Under the pieces are notes generated by a model. That model worked only from the letters and a program-made list of their open reading frames with translations, was not told where the DNA came from and made no database searches. This document shows, piece by piece, positions 17,521 to 25,965 of a DNA stretch of 64,000 bases (positions within the stretch are counted from its first letter, which is position 1; each line of letters opens with the position of its first letter). Origin of the DNA: Parasphingorhabdus marina DSM 22363 (GTDB taxonomy: Bacteria; Pseudomonadota; Alphaproteobacteria; Sphingomonadales; Sphingomonadaceae); assembly GCF_900128895.1 (NCBI RefSeq), contig NZ_FSQW01000002.1, forward strand, positions 806,001 through 870,000. The letters run 5' to 3'. The translations under genes and the position numbers were made by a program.

Positions 17521-18336
17521 ATGAATGACCGCCCACCCAAAAAAATCTACCGCGCCAAACCGACCCGGCGCGCGAAGGCACCGGCGAAACCGTCCCCCGC
17601 GCCGGATCCGAATGTCCGCGAGGGGCAGCGGATTGCCAAATTGCTGGCCCGCGCCGGCGTGGCGTCACGGCGTGAAATTGAGCGGATGATTGAAGCGGGA
17701 CGCATCGCTCTCAATGGCGACCTGGTCGAGCATCCTTCCTTGCTGCTCAAAAATCTTACGGGGATCACAGTAGATGGGCAACCGGTGGCGGAACCCTCGC
17801 CTGCCAAGCTGTTCCGGTTCCACAAGCCCAATGGCGTGATCACCGCCGAGCGCGATGCATCCGGCAAGCGCACCATTTACGACGTCCTGCCAAAGGACAT
17901 GGAACGGATCATGCCAATCGGCCGGCTCGACATGAACACCGAAGGCCTCCTGCTGATGACCACCGATGGCGGGTTCAAGCGGGAAATGGAATTGCCGAAA
18001 AACGGCATCGAACGGACCTATCGCGCCCGTACCTTCGGGGATGTCACGCAGAATCAGCTGGAAGAGCTGTACAAGGGCATCACAGTTGAGGGCATGCATT
18101 ATGGTCCGATCACTGCCAATCTGGAGCGGAGAACGGGGCGTAACCAGTGGATTGAGATGACTCTGACCGAAGGCAAGAACCGTGAAGTCCGCCGGGTACT
18201 GGAGCATCTTGGACTCAAGGTCTCGCGCCTGATCCGGACCAGCTATGGTCCGTTCCTGCTCGGAGATCTGGAAAAGGGTGCGATCGAGCCGGTCCGTCGG
18301 CACGACCTGGTCAAATTTCGCAAGACGCTGAAATAA
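17521..18336 (+). CDS. rluB: rRNA pseudouridine synthase, RluB/RsuA family
   Basis: A 271-residue enzyme that turns a uridine of rRNA to pseudouridine. A basic, proline-rich N-terminal tail precedes an S4 RNA-binding domain (about residues 35-95, RIAKLLARAGVASRREIERM), then the catalytic core with Asp137 in GRLDMNTEGLLL and the EGKNREVRRVLEHLGLKV block. Length and S4 spacing fit RluB (23S U2605) better than RsuA; the site is an inference. Its stop overlaps the rsmD start by one base (TAATG). Confidence 0.9.
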   Translation: MNDRPPKKIYRAKPTRRAKAPAKPSPAPDPNVREGQRIAKLLARAGVASRREIERMIEAGRIALNGDLVEHPSLLLKNLTGITVDGQPVAEPSPAKLFRFHKPNGVITAERDASGKRTIYDVLPKDMERIMPIGRLDMNTEGLLLMTTDGGFKREMELPKNGIERTYRARTFGDVTQNQLEELYKGITVEGMHYGPITANLERRTGRNQWIEMTLTEGKNREVRRVLEHLGLKVSRLIRTSYGPFLLGDLEKGAIEPVRRHDLVKFRKTLK

Positions 18337-18893
18337 TGCGGATCATTGCGGGAGACTGGCGCGGACGGAACATCGTGGCCCCAAAGGGTGACACCACACG
18401 GCCCACCGCGGACCGCACGCGCGAGCGGCTATTTTCAATGCTGACCAGTCGTCTGGGCGACTTTGCAGATCTGCAGGTGCTGGATCTGTTTTCAGGTTCG
18501 GGTGCGCTGGGGCTGGAGGCCCTGTCACGCGGCGCGGCGCATTGCACATTTGTCGAACAGGACCGGGAAGCGCTAGCCGCTTTGGAAAAGAACATCACAA
18601 CACTTGATGCCGCGACCAGGTCGGACGTCCGGATCGGATCGGTGCTGGCGCTCGGACCGGCCCGTCAGGCCTATGACCTCGTCCTGATGGACCCGCCCTA
18701 TCAGACGGGTGCAGCCTCGGTCGCACTCGACAAGCTGGGTCGGCTCGGCTGGTTCGCACCATCAGCATGGATCGCGATCGAAACGTCGCGGCGCGAGGAT
18801 GTTGCGGTCAAGGGATTTTTAACGGATGTGGTGCGTGACAGCGGAAAAGCGCGGCTCACGCTTGTCCGCCCGGAAAGTCGACAGAAAAGCTAG
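18336..18893 (+). CDS. rsmD: 16S rRNA (guanine966-N2)-methyltransferase RsmD
   Basis: A 185-residue SAM-dependent methyltransferase. The N-terminal MRIIAGDWRGR and TRPTADRTRERLF are diagnostic of RsmD, LDLFSGSGALGLEALSRGA is the SAM loop, and DPPY (residues 119-122) is the catalytic motif for exocyclic amine methylation. It modifies G966 in the 30S head. It is translationally coupled to rluB by a one-base overlap, so this pair forms an rRNA-modification unit. Confidence 0.95.
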   Translation: MRIIAGDWRGRNIVAPKGDTTRPTADRTRERLFSMLTSRLGDFADLQVLDLFSGSGALGLEALSRGAAHCTFVEQDREALAALEKNITTLDAATRSDVRIGSVLALGPARQAYDLVLMDPPYQTGAASVALDKLGRLGWFAPSAWIAIETSRREDVAVKGFLTDVVRDSGKARLTLVRPESRQKS

Positions 18894-18902
18894 GCGATCG
18901 AA

Positions 18903-19028
18903 TTAGCCGCCCATCATCGTCATAAGCGATGCCGTTTCGACGTGATTATTCTGCATCGCGCTGAACGCGGCCGTAGACGCCATCATCAGCGTCGCGATAA
19001 TCGCACTTGTTGTCAGTCGTTTGCTCAT
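18903..19028 (-). CDS. Putative 41-residue secreted or membrane peptide
   Basis: A short frame starting MSKRLTTSAIIATLMMASTA, with a basic start, hydrophobic core and small residues like a signal peptide, then QNNHVETASLMTMMGG. GAGG lies about nine bases before the ATG. It fills most of the gap between rsmD and the cupredoxin gene, and codon use looks normal. No homologue is recognised; it may be a small membrane peptide or chance. Confidence 0.4.
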   Translation of the reverse strand: MSKRLTTSAIIATLMMASTAAFSAMQNNHVETASLMTMMGG

Positions 19029-19130
19029 GGGGGAACCTCAACAATTCAAATTTCTTCCTTGCCTGATAAATGGTGCATCGCAACAAAGATTACAACCTGC
19101 CCTTTGGGTCATGTCCATTTTGCCAGTCTG

Positions 19131-19538
19131 TCACCGCACGACAATTTGCCCCTTCATGCCAAATCCGCTGTGCAGAAAACGTGAGCAATTCAGCTTGTAG
19201 GTCGCCGCTGCGCCGGTTTTTAGCCGAATCTTGACGGTTTCGCCACCGGACAGTTCGACGCGACCTTTCCTGATCAGGCCACTGTCCTCCGGATGGATGC
19301 TCGCGGCATCAAAAAAGTCTCGCGCGCTGAAATTGTGACCACCGGATGCAGAATTCTTCAATTCCAGGACATAGTCCTTGCCACTTTCAAATTCGACGAG
19401 TTCCGGCGTAAATGCATAGCTGGTCAGTTCCACGGGCACCGACTCCGCATCGGCTGCCAAAGTGTCACTGGCGAGAATGGGGACAGCTGCCAATACAAGG
19501 CAAACAGCAAAAAAACTGGTCAGGTCGCTTCGAAACAT
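19131..19538 (-). CDS. Periplasmic cupredoxin-like protein
   Basis: A 135-residue exported protein with signal peptide (ending near SDTLAADA). The mature part is a small beta domain. GGHNFSARDFF gives one histidine, and the C-terminal NCSRFLHSGFGMKG gives Cys-x4-His-x4-Met, which is the ligand order (His...Cys-His-Met) of a type 1 copper site. This suggests a blue-copper electron carrier or copper-binding protein in the periplasm. No neighbouring copper or respiratory gene indicates its partner. Confidence 0.75.
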   Translation of the reverse strand: MFRSDLTSFFAVCLVLAAVPILASDTLAADAESVPVELTSYAFTPELVEFESGKDYVLELKNSASGGHNFSARDFFDAASIHPEDSGLIRKGRVELSGGETVKIRLKTGAAATYKLNCSRFLHSGFGMKGQIVVR

Positions 19539-19654
19539 GTTTCATCTCCGTACAGCCCCCTGCTTGATTGGCGTCGTGCTATTGCAGAACAACGGCGCCG
19601 AGATTTGCGATAAGGCAATCATGCCATATTCTTTCCCTTGTCGCACGCTTATTT

Positions 19655-19669
19655 GTTCCCTAATCGTTC
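19655..19669 (+). promoter_or_regulatory. LexA box (GTTC-N7-GTTC) before uvrD
   Basis: GTTCCCTAATCGTTC is an exact match to the alphaproteobacterial SOS operator, in the sense direction and ending five bases before the uvrD/pcrA ATG. uvrD is a known SOS target, so this one is likely to be functional. Confidence 0.7.
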
Positions 19670-19673
19670 ACCC

Positions 19674-21974
19674 ATGACCGAACCTGTCAACACACCGCCG
19701 GAAGCCGATCCGCCCTATGTTCAGGGCCTGAACGCGCCGCAGCGGGATGCCGTGCTGACCACCGAAGGTCCGGTGCTGGTTCTGGCGGGTGCCGGGACCG
19801 GAAAAACCGCCGCCCTCACCCGTCGGCTGGCGCATATCGTCTATTCGCGAAAGGCCTGGCCCAGCGAAATTCTCGCGGTGACTTTTACCAACAAGGCGGC
19901 GCGCGAAATGAAGGAACGCATCGCCGCGATCGTCGGCGAAGCGTTTGAAGGCATGCCCTGGCTCGGCACATTTCACAGCATCGGCGCCAAGATGTTGCGG
20001 AGGCATGCCGAACTGGTCGGGCTGCAGAGCAATTTTACGATTCTCGACACCGATGATCAGCTGCGCCTGCTGAAACAGCTGATCCAGGCCGCAGAGCTGG
20101 ACGAGAAGCGCTGGCCGCCAAGGATGCTCGCCGGGCTGATTGACCAGTGGAAAAATCGCGGACTCAATCCGCAGGATCTCGATGCGAACGAGAATGAGCG
20201 CTACGCCAATGGTCGTGGTCAGGAATTTTACGCTCAATATCAGGATCGATTGAAGGCCCTCAATGCCTGCGACTTCGGGGATTTGCTGCTGCATATCCTG
20301 AATTTGCTGAAGACCGATCGGGACATTCTTCGACAATATCAGGAGCGGTTCAAATATATATTGGTCGACGAGTATCAGGATACCAATTCCAGTCAGTATC
20401 TCTGGCTGCGGCTACTCGCCCAGGAACGCAAGAATATCTGCTGCGTTGGCGATGATGACCAGTCCATCTATTCCTGGCGCGGGGCGGAAGTCGCCAATAT
20501 CCTGCGGTTCGAGAAGGATTTTCCCGAAGCCAAGGTCGTGAAATTGGAGCAGAATTACCGGTCCACGCCACATATTCTGGCCGCCGCATCGGGTTTGATC
20601 AACCACAATAGCGGCCGCCTGGGAAAGACGCTGTGGACCGAAGAAGAAGACGGCGAGAAAGTCCAGATTGTCGGGGTCTGGGACGGGCCCGAAGAAGCGC
20701 GGCGCACCGGCGATGAAATTGAAGCGCTGCAGCAGCTGAAACAGGTATCGCTGAACGATGTTGCAATACTCGTTCGCGCCCAGTTCCAGACCCGCGAGTT
20801 TGAAGACCGGTTCATCGCGATCGGCATGCCATACAAGATTATCGGCGGATTTCGCTTCTACGAACGTGCAGAAATCCGCGATGCCCTTGCCTATTTGCGC
20901 GTGATTGCGCAGCCGGCGGATGATCTCGCCTTTGAGCGGATCGTCAACACGCCCAAGCGCGGTCTTGGGGATAAAACTTTGGAAAAAATTCACCGCCTCG
21001 CCCGCGCCCAAGGCATTCCACTGGCTGCGGCAGCATTGAATATCTGCGATACTGACGAACTGGGTGCACGGGCGCGATCCACATTGCTGGAGCTGATGAA
21101 GAGTTTTGGACGCTGGCGGGCCAGTGCCGACGAACTGCCGCATGCCGAACTGGCGCGGATCGTACTCGACGAATGCGGCTATACCGGCATGCTCCAGGCG
21201 GACCGGACGACCGAAGCGGCCGGACGGCTGGAAAACCTCACCGAGCTTACCCGCGCGATGGAAGAATATGAAACGCTGGGAGATTTTCTCGAGCATGTTT
21301 CGCTGGTGATGGACAATGATGCGGCGGATGATGACGAGAAGGTCACCATCATGACCATGCATGGCGCCAAGGGTCTGGAATATGATCATGTTTTTTGTGC
21401 CGGCTGGGAAGAAGGCGTGTTTCCCTCCCAGCGCAGCCTGGACGAAGGCGGAATTGCCAGTCTCGAGGAAGAACGCCGGCTGGCCTATGTCGCGATTACG
21501 CGGGCAAAGAAAAAATGTACCATCTTCCACGCCGCCAACCGGCGCATCTACGGCCAGTGGACCAGCAGCATTCCCTCCCGCTTCATCGGAGAATTGCCGG
21601 AAGACCATATCGAGCAGGAAAGCAGCATGAGCGGCGGGGAAAGCCTTTGGCGGGCGAACTGGAGCGAGAATAGCGATCCGTTTGCCCATCTCGCCGCAGC
21701 TAACGCCACGCGCGCCGGACAGCGTGGACCGGGCTGGAAACGCGCCAGTTCCAGCGGCAGTTTTTCAACCAAACCGCAAAATATCAGGGAAGCCCGGCGC
21801 AGCGCAGTATCAATGGGCAACAAGGGACGTGACGACATCGCCATCGGCCAGCGGATCTTCCACACCAAATTCGGCTATGGCGAAGTCATGGACAAGGAAG
21901 GCAACAAACTGGAAATCGCCTTTGAAAAAGCGGGCAGCAAGCGGGTGCTCGACTCCTTTGTCGAGATCGTCTGA
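19674..21974 (+). CDS. uvrD: UvrD/PcrA-type DNA helicase
   Basis: A 766-residue superfamily 1 helicase for nucleotide excision and mismatch repair and for clearing stalled polymerases. Motif I is AGAGTGKTAAL (near residue 38), VTFTNKAAREM is Ia, LVDEYQDTNSSQY is II, GDDDQSIYSWRGA is III, and TMHGAKGLEY and VAITRAKKK are V and VI. The C-terminus keeps the PcrA/UvrD Tudor-like RNA polymerase-binding domain (FGYGEVMDKEGNKLEIAF). The ATG at 19674 was chosen over 19638 because homology begins there and the LexA box lies just before it, which leaves little room for a leader. Confidence 0.94.
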   Translation: MTEPVNTPPEADPPYVQGLNAPQRDAVLTTEGPVLVLAGAGTGKTAALTRRLAHIVYSRKAWPSEILAVTFTNKAAREMKERIAAIVGEAFEGMPWLGTFHSIGAKMLRRHAELVGLQSNFTILDTDDQLRLLKQLIQAAELDEKRWPPRMLAGLIDQWKNRGLNPQDLDANENERYANGRGQEFYAQYQDRLKALNACDFGDLLLHILNLLKTDRDILRQYQERFKYILVDEYQDTNSSQYLWLRLLAQERKNICCVGDDDQSIYSWRGAEVANILRFEKDFPEAKVVKLEQNYRSTPHILAAASGLINHNSGRLGKTLWTEEEDGEKVQIVGVWDGPEEARRTGDEIEALQQLKQVSLNDVAILVRAQFQTREFEDRFIAIGMPYKIIGGFRFYERAEIRDALAYLRVIAQPADDLAFERIVNTPKRGLGDKTLEKIHRLARAQGIPLAAAALNICDTDELGARARSTLLELMKSFGRWRASADELPHAELARIVLDECGYTGMLQADRTTEAAGRLENLTELTRAMEEYETLGDFLEHVSLVMDNDAADDDEKVTIMTMHGAKGLEYDHVFCAGWEEGVFPSQRSLDEGGIASLEEERRLAYVAITRAKKKCTIFHAANRRIYGQWTSSIPSRFIGELPEDHIEQESSMSGGESLWRANWSENSDPFAHLAAANATRAGQRGPGWKRASSSGSFSTKPQNIREARRSAVSMGNKGRDDIAIGQRIFHTKFGYGEVMDKEGNKLEIAFEKAGSKRVLDSFVEIV

Positions 21975-22035
21975 TCGCTATCCGCCCAACGCCGACCGCT
22001 CGACGATCACCAGCATGCAGTTGCGCGAACCGGGC

Positions 22036-22467
22036 TTAGTTGCCCGTCCTGTTGCGCAGATCATTCGCCACTTCGCGTTCGTTTTCGCGGCTGATCTCCT
22101 GCCACTGTTTTTCGGTCCGACAGACCCGCTGGGGGATACGGGATCCGACTTCCTTGACGTTGCGACAGCTTATGTTGGAAAGATCCTTCGCGCTGTCCAT
22201 CCCCATCTGTTTCTGCAGTTTTTCCTGGGTCCCGCAAATCCGCACCGGTTCACTGGATCCCTTTTTGTTGACGAACAGACAGCGCAGATTTGCGATGTCA
22301 CCACCCGCCTGGGCCCGAATGGATTCCCATTGTGCGGCATTGGCGCATAACTCCGTGGATCCGGATCCGTCCGCCTGCGGTATCATTTTGCAATCCATGC
22401 CGTCGCCGGACTGGGCTGCGTTCACGCTGGTTCCCGCCAGCAATCCTGCCATTATTACCGAAATCAT
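22036..22467 (-). CDS. Exported Cys-rich hypothetical protein
   Basis: A 143-residue protein with a signal peptide (MISVIMAGLLAGTSVNAAQ). The mature part has three short repeats of the type R/L-x-C-x3-x2-W/L-x-E/K: ELCANAAQWESI, RICGTQEKLQKQ and RVCRTEKQWQEI, with other cysteines between. Such C...W modules recur in small exported sphingomonad proteins of unknown role. Start: the ATG at 22467 has GGAGGGAG five bases upstream; the extension to 22512 has none. No function is proposed. Confidence 0.7.
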   Translation of the reverse strand: MISVIMAGLLAGTSVNAAQSGDGMDCKMIPQADGSGSTELCANAAQWESIRAQAGGDIANLRCLFVNKKGSSEPVRICGTQEKLQKQMGMDSAKDLSNISCRNVKEVGSRIPQRVCRTEKQWQEISRENEREVANDLRNRTGN

Positions 22468-22691
22468 GTGTTTCTCCCTCCGCATTCGGGTTGAGTTATC
22501 CTGGTAACACACCGATGAAACCTATTCCAATCCGCGTCGATGAACGCACGTCACGGGTCTGCCAATTACAATTGGGAATATCGGTGGCAGCCCAGCATAC
22601 TGTTGAATTGAAACGTCTTTCCCTCGACCCGAATTCCGGGCATAAAGTTGCTGGTGCGAAATTCCGTCGGTCACCATGGAGGCACGATCAG

Positions 22692-23087
22692 ATGAAGAAG
22701 CTGCTGACCAGTTTGAACAATTATTTCAAATATACGCGCAAGGAATATGAGGCGTCCATCAACGCGCTCAACATTTTTTTCGGCGCCGTGATTGGTATCA
22801 GTCTGGGCGGAATCGGTGATATCCCGACTCTCGACTATGTTCTGCTTCTGGTTGTCACGGCGACCGCGGTAACCTCGATCTTGTTCGTCACCTACTCCGA
22901 ACGTCAATATTGGAGCATATTGCTGGTTGGCCTTGTCCTTTTTGCCATGTGGTCCATGAATAACGGCGATGATCGCGTGATGGAACTCCCACCGAAGTTA
23001 TTGCCAACCCTGGCTGTATGGGCAGCAATGGCCATTTCCACCGAATTTTCCAGTATCACCGGCGAGAAAAAATCGGACGAAAGTTGA
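22692..23087 (+). CDS. Hypothetical multi-pass membrane protein
   Basis: A 131-residue protein with three or four hydrophobic helices (ALNIFFGAVIGISLGGIG, YVLLLVVTATAVTSILFV, WSILLVGLVLFAMW and a weaker last one) and an acidic C-terminus. I do not recognise the family. The ATG at 22692 is favoured by GGAGGC nine bases upstream; an in-frame ATG at 22515 would add 59 low-complexity residues and has no ribosome site. It is followed after 12 bases by the GFA gene, so they may share a message. Confidence 0.6.
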   Translation: MKKLLTSLNNYFKYTRKEYEASINALNIFFGAVIGISLGGIGDIPTLDYVLLLVVTATAVTSILFVTYSERQYWSILLVGLVLFAMWSMNNGDDRVMELPPKLLPTLAVWAAMAISTEFSSITGEKKSDES

Positions 23088-23099
23088 AGGAGGGTTGCA

Positions 23100-23504
23100 A
23101 TGCAAGCACAATGCCAATGCGGGCAATTGACGGTCCGGTTGCCAGGACCGAGCCCCGCTATCGTTGCGTGCCATTGTATCGATTGCCAACGTCGTTCGGG
23201 ATCTCCTTTCGGCGTCGCTGTCTATCATCCCACCGAAAACCTCCAAATCACCGGTCAATCAAAGCAATATGTCCGCGAGACAGCATCTGGTGGCGAATTC
23301 AGAACAGATTTCTGCCCCCAATGCGGATCAACCGTCTTGATGAGCGGCGACAAGAATCCGGGTCTTACCGGCATTCCCGTGGGCGCAATTGCGGACCCCG
23401 ATTTCCCACCGCCGGTGCGATCTGTATGGGAAGAGTCCATGCACGAATGGGTCACGATTGAAACCGCGCTCGAGCATTTTGATCAGGGCCGACCAAAAAC
23501 TTGA
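23100..23504 (+). CDS. GFA/CENP-V family zinc protein
   Basis: A 134-residue protein of the family named after glutathione-dependent formaldehyde-activating enzyme. Zinc ligands are seen in CQCGQL, CHCIDCQRRSG and FCPQCGS (the usual CxC, CHCxxC, CxxCG set). The SGSPFGVAVYHP segment is also typical. Most such proteins have no proven substrate, so a formaldehyde role should not be assumed. AAGGAGGG lies six bases before the ATG at 23100. Confidence 0.88.
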   Translation: MQAQCQCGQLTVRLPGPSPAIVACHCIDCQRRSGSPFGVAVYHPTENLQITGQSKQYVRETASGGEFRTDFCPQCGSTVLMSGDKNPGLTGIPVGAIADPDFPPPVRSVWEESMHEWVTIETALEHFDQGRPKT

Positions 23505-23638
23505 TCATTTGGGGCCCGGCCATTTTTGAGGCCGATGCCCAACAAGCTTTCCCTTTTTAATCAGTGTCTTTCCCCAATGTGCGTCGTCGGTTTCAACAAA
23601 CCGATTGACAGTCTTTGCTTCATTGACCTATTTGCTTT

Positions 23639-23653
23639 TGCGAGTCATTTGCA
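23639..23653. promoter_or_regulatory. Fur-box-like palindrome before the TonB receptor
   Basis: TGCGAGTCATTTGCA is an imperfect palindrome matching the pattern TGCRARTNAYTYGCA, close to iron-regulator sites before TonB receptors in alphaproteobacteria. It ends 30 bases before the receptor ATG, a suitable place for repression. Regulation by Fur and iron is inferred. Confidence 0.6.
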
Positions 23654-23683
23654 TTATCAATAAGACTCAGAGGGAAATTCAAT

Positions 23684-25942
23684 ATGAAGAAAAACATGCG
23701 CTTCTGCGCAGGGGTTTGTGCGTCCAGCCTTGTGGCACTCTTGCATTCTGAAGCTGCGCTGGCCGCAGCAGATGAGGCGGTCGTCGAGGACTCCAATGTC
23801 ATCATCGTCACCGCCACCCGGTCTCCGATCGAATTGAAAGACGCGCCGGCTACGGTCACCGTCATTGACAGCGAACAGATTGCCGATGAGCTGGCCACAG
23901 ATGTCCGGGATATTGTCCGGTTCGAACCAGGCGTGACCGTGCGCAGAGCCCCTGCCCGCTTTGGTGCCGCTCTCGGAACCACAGGTCGGGCCGGCAACGA
24001 GGATTTCAATATCCGGGGCATCGGCGGTAACCGCGTGCTCATCCAGGTTGACGGAATCCGGACACCGCAGGGATTTTCCTTTGGCGCTCAGGAGGTCGGA
24101 CGCGGCGGTTCCACCGATGTCGGACTGGTCAAATCGATCGAAATTCTCCGTGGCCCGGCTTCGGCGCTCTATGGCAGTGACGGTTTGTCAGGCGCGGTCA
24201 GCTTCACCACTTCGGATCCCTCAGACCTGCTGGAAGGGTCCGACTTCGGCGGATTTGGCAGAGCCCAGTACAGTTCCGCTGATGAAGAATTTTCGGAGAC
24301 CCTCGCTGTTGCCGGACGGCTGGGCAATATTTCCGCCATGCTGGCCTATTCCCGGCGCGATTTTCAGGAGCTCGACAATCAGGGCACAATTGATACCGAA
24401 GACGCGACCCGCACCACGCCCAATCCCCAGGATGGCGAATCCAATGCATTTCTCGGCAAACTGGTATGGGAAAGCGGCAGTCACAAGCTTCGGCTGACGG
24501 GGGAATATCTGGAACGGGAAGTCTTTTCCGACATTCTTTCCGGACGGGGGCCGGTTTTCCTTTTCGGTCCTGACCCCAGCTGGAATGTGGACAGCCTTAC
24601 GGCGCTCGACACCACGGAACGTACGCGGGTCTCTCTGGACTGGACATATGATGCAGGTTCAGACAGCGCCGGTTTCATTAACTACGCCCATCTGGCGGCT
24701 TACTGGCAGAACGGCAAGGACCGGCAGTTTGCCGATGAGGACCGTTCTCCGGCTGGTGCGACTCCCCGCCCTGACCGCGAACGGCTGAACACGTTCGACA
24801 ATGAGGTATACGGCGCCAATGCCGAACTCCGGTCCGGCTTTGAGACCGGCTCGATCAGCCACCGCATCGCCTTTGGCGGTGATATCAGCTGGACCCGGCA
24901 AGAAGGCCTCCGCGACGGCGTCGTGCCGCCCTTTGGAGAGGTCTTCCCGAGCCGCGCCTTCCCGGTTACGGACTTCACGCTGGGCGGAGTGTTCCTCGGA
25001 GACGAAATCAGTTTTGGTGATGGCGCCGTAACAATTTTCCCGGCCCTGCGGTTCGATTTCTATGACCTTGATCCCACGGATGATCCCTTACTCCCCACCT
25101 TTACCGCCGCCGGGCAGGATGGATCGGAGCTGTCGCCGAAACTGGGTATAGTGGCCAAACTGACCGAGGAAGTGCGGTTGTTCGGCAATTATGCCCACGG
25201 GTTTCGCGCACCGACGCCAAGCCAGGTCAATAATTTCTTCGAGAACCTGGCCTTTGGCTACACTTCGGCCCCCAACCCTGACCTGCGGCCAGAGAGCAGC
25301 GAAAGCGTGGAAGGCGGGATCCGCTATGCCACTGATGAAATCTTCCTGTCCCTGACCGGTTTTTACGCGGACTATGATGATTTCATCAGCCAAGAGGATG
25401 TCAGCGGATCCGGGACAGCTGTCGACCCCACGGTGTTTCAGTTTGTCAATCTGTCCAGCGCCAAGGTGCATGGCTTTGAAGTGAAGGCCACCTATGAAGC
25501 AGAAAGCGGCTTCCGAGCTCGATTTGCATTGGCCTACGCCGATGGAGAGGAACAGACACTTGGCGGCGAGACCATCCCGTTGCAAAGCATCGATCCACTC
25601 AACGCGGTTCTGGGTGTTGGATATCGCGATCCGGGTAATCGCTTCGGCGGCGAGTTGATTGCCACTTACAACGCCAGGAAGGAAGCAAACGAAGCCGGAA
25701 CATGCACCAACCGAGGGATTCCAACAGCCTGTTTCAGGCCTGACGAGTTTTTGATCCTCGACGCGACAGCTTTTTACCGGATCAACGACAATTTTTCCAT
25801 CCGGGCCGGTCTTTTCAACATCACCAACGAAACCTATGCCTACTGGAACGACGTCCGCGGACTGTCCGATACATCCACCATCACCGAAGCCTTCACCCAG
25901 CCGGGACGCAATTTCAGCGTTTCGCTGAGTGCGAGCTTTTGA
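23684..25942 (+). CDS. TonB-dependent receptor, haemoglobin/haem-type
   Basis: A 752-residue outer membrane barrel. After a signal peptide (ending near SEAALAA), a TonB-box-like VIIVTATRSP leads to the plug (about residues 45-160: RDIVRFEPGVTVRR, NIRGIGGNRVLIQVDGIR, EILRGPASALYGSDGLSGAV). The barrel ends in phenylalanine (LSASF), as needed for insertion by Bam. The FRAPTPSQVN box and NPDLRPE resemble the FRAP and NPNL boxes of haem receptors; the histidine often found between them is not seen. A Fur-like box is just upstream, and the DUF6607 gene follows after 23 bases. Haem or another iron ligand is likely but the substrate is unproven. Confidence 0.88.
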   Translation: MKKNMRFCAGVCASSLVALLHSEAALAAADEAVVEDSNVIIVTATRSPIELKDAPATVTVIDSEQIADELATDVRDIVRFEPGVTVRRAPARFGAALGTTGRAGNEDFNIRGIGGNRVLIQVDGIRTPQGFSFGAQEVGRGGSTDVGLVKSIEILRGPASALYGSDGLSGAVSFTTSDPSDLLEGSDFGGFGRAQYSSADEEFSETLAVAGRLGNISAMLAYSRRDFQELDNQGTIDTEDATRTTPNPQDGESNAFLGKLVWESGSHKLRLTGEYLEREVFSDILSGRGPVFLFGPDPSWNVDSLTALDTTERTRVSLDWTYDAGSDSAGFINYAHLAAYWQNGKDRQFADEDRSPAGATPRPDRERLNTFDNEVYGANAELRSGFETGSISHRIAFGGDISWTRQEGLRDGVVPPFGEVFPSRAFPVTDFTLGGVFLGDEISFGDGAVTIFPALRFDFYDLDPTDDPLLPTFTAAGQDGSELSPKLGIVAKLTEEVRLFGNYAHGFRAPTPSQVNNFFENLAFGYTSAPNPDLRPESSESVEGGIRYATDEIFLSLTGFYADYDDFISQEDVSGSGTAVDPTVFQFVNLSSAKVHGFEVKATYEAESGFRARFALAYADGEEQTLGGETIPLQSIDPLNAVLGVGYRDPGNRFGGELIATYNARKEANEAGTCTNRGIPTACFRPDEFLILDATAFYRINDNFSIRAGLFNITNETYAYWNDVRGLSDTSTITEAFTQPGRNFSVSLSASF

Positions 25943-25965
25943 ATCACTTTAACGGGAGAATATCC

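Noticed and set aside
22515-22691. Upstream in-frame ATG for the membrane protein at 22692
   Set aside because: The 59 extra residues are basic, non-hydrophobic and lack a ribosome site, while GGAGGC fits the 22692 ATG.
23505-23540. GGGCCCGGCC...GGCC hairpin after the GFA gene
   Set aside because: The stem is imperfect and no U-tract follows, so a terminator is not supported.
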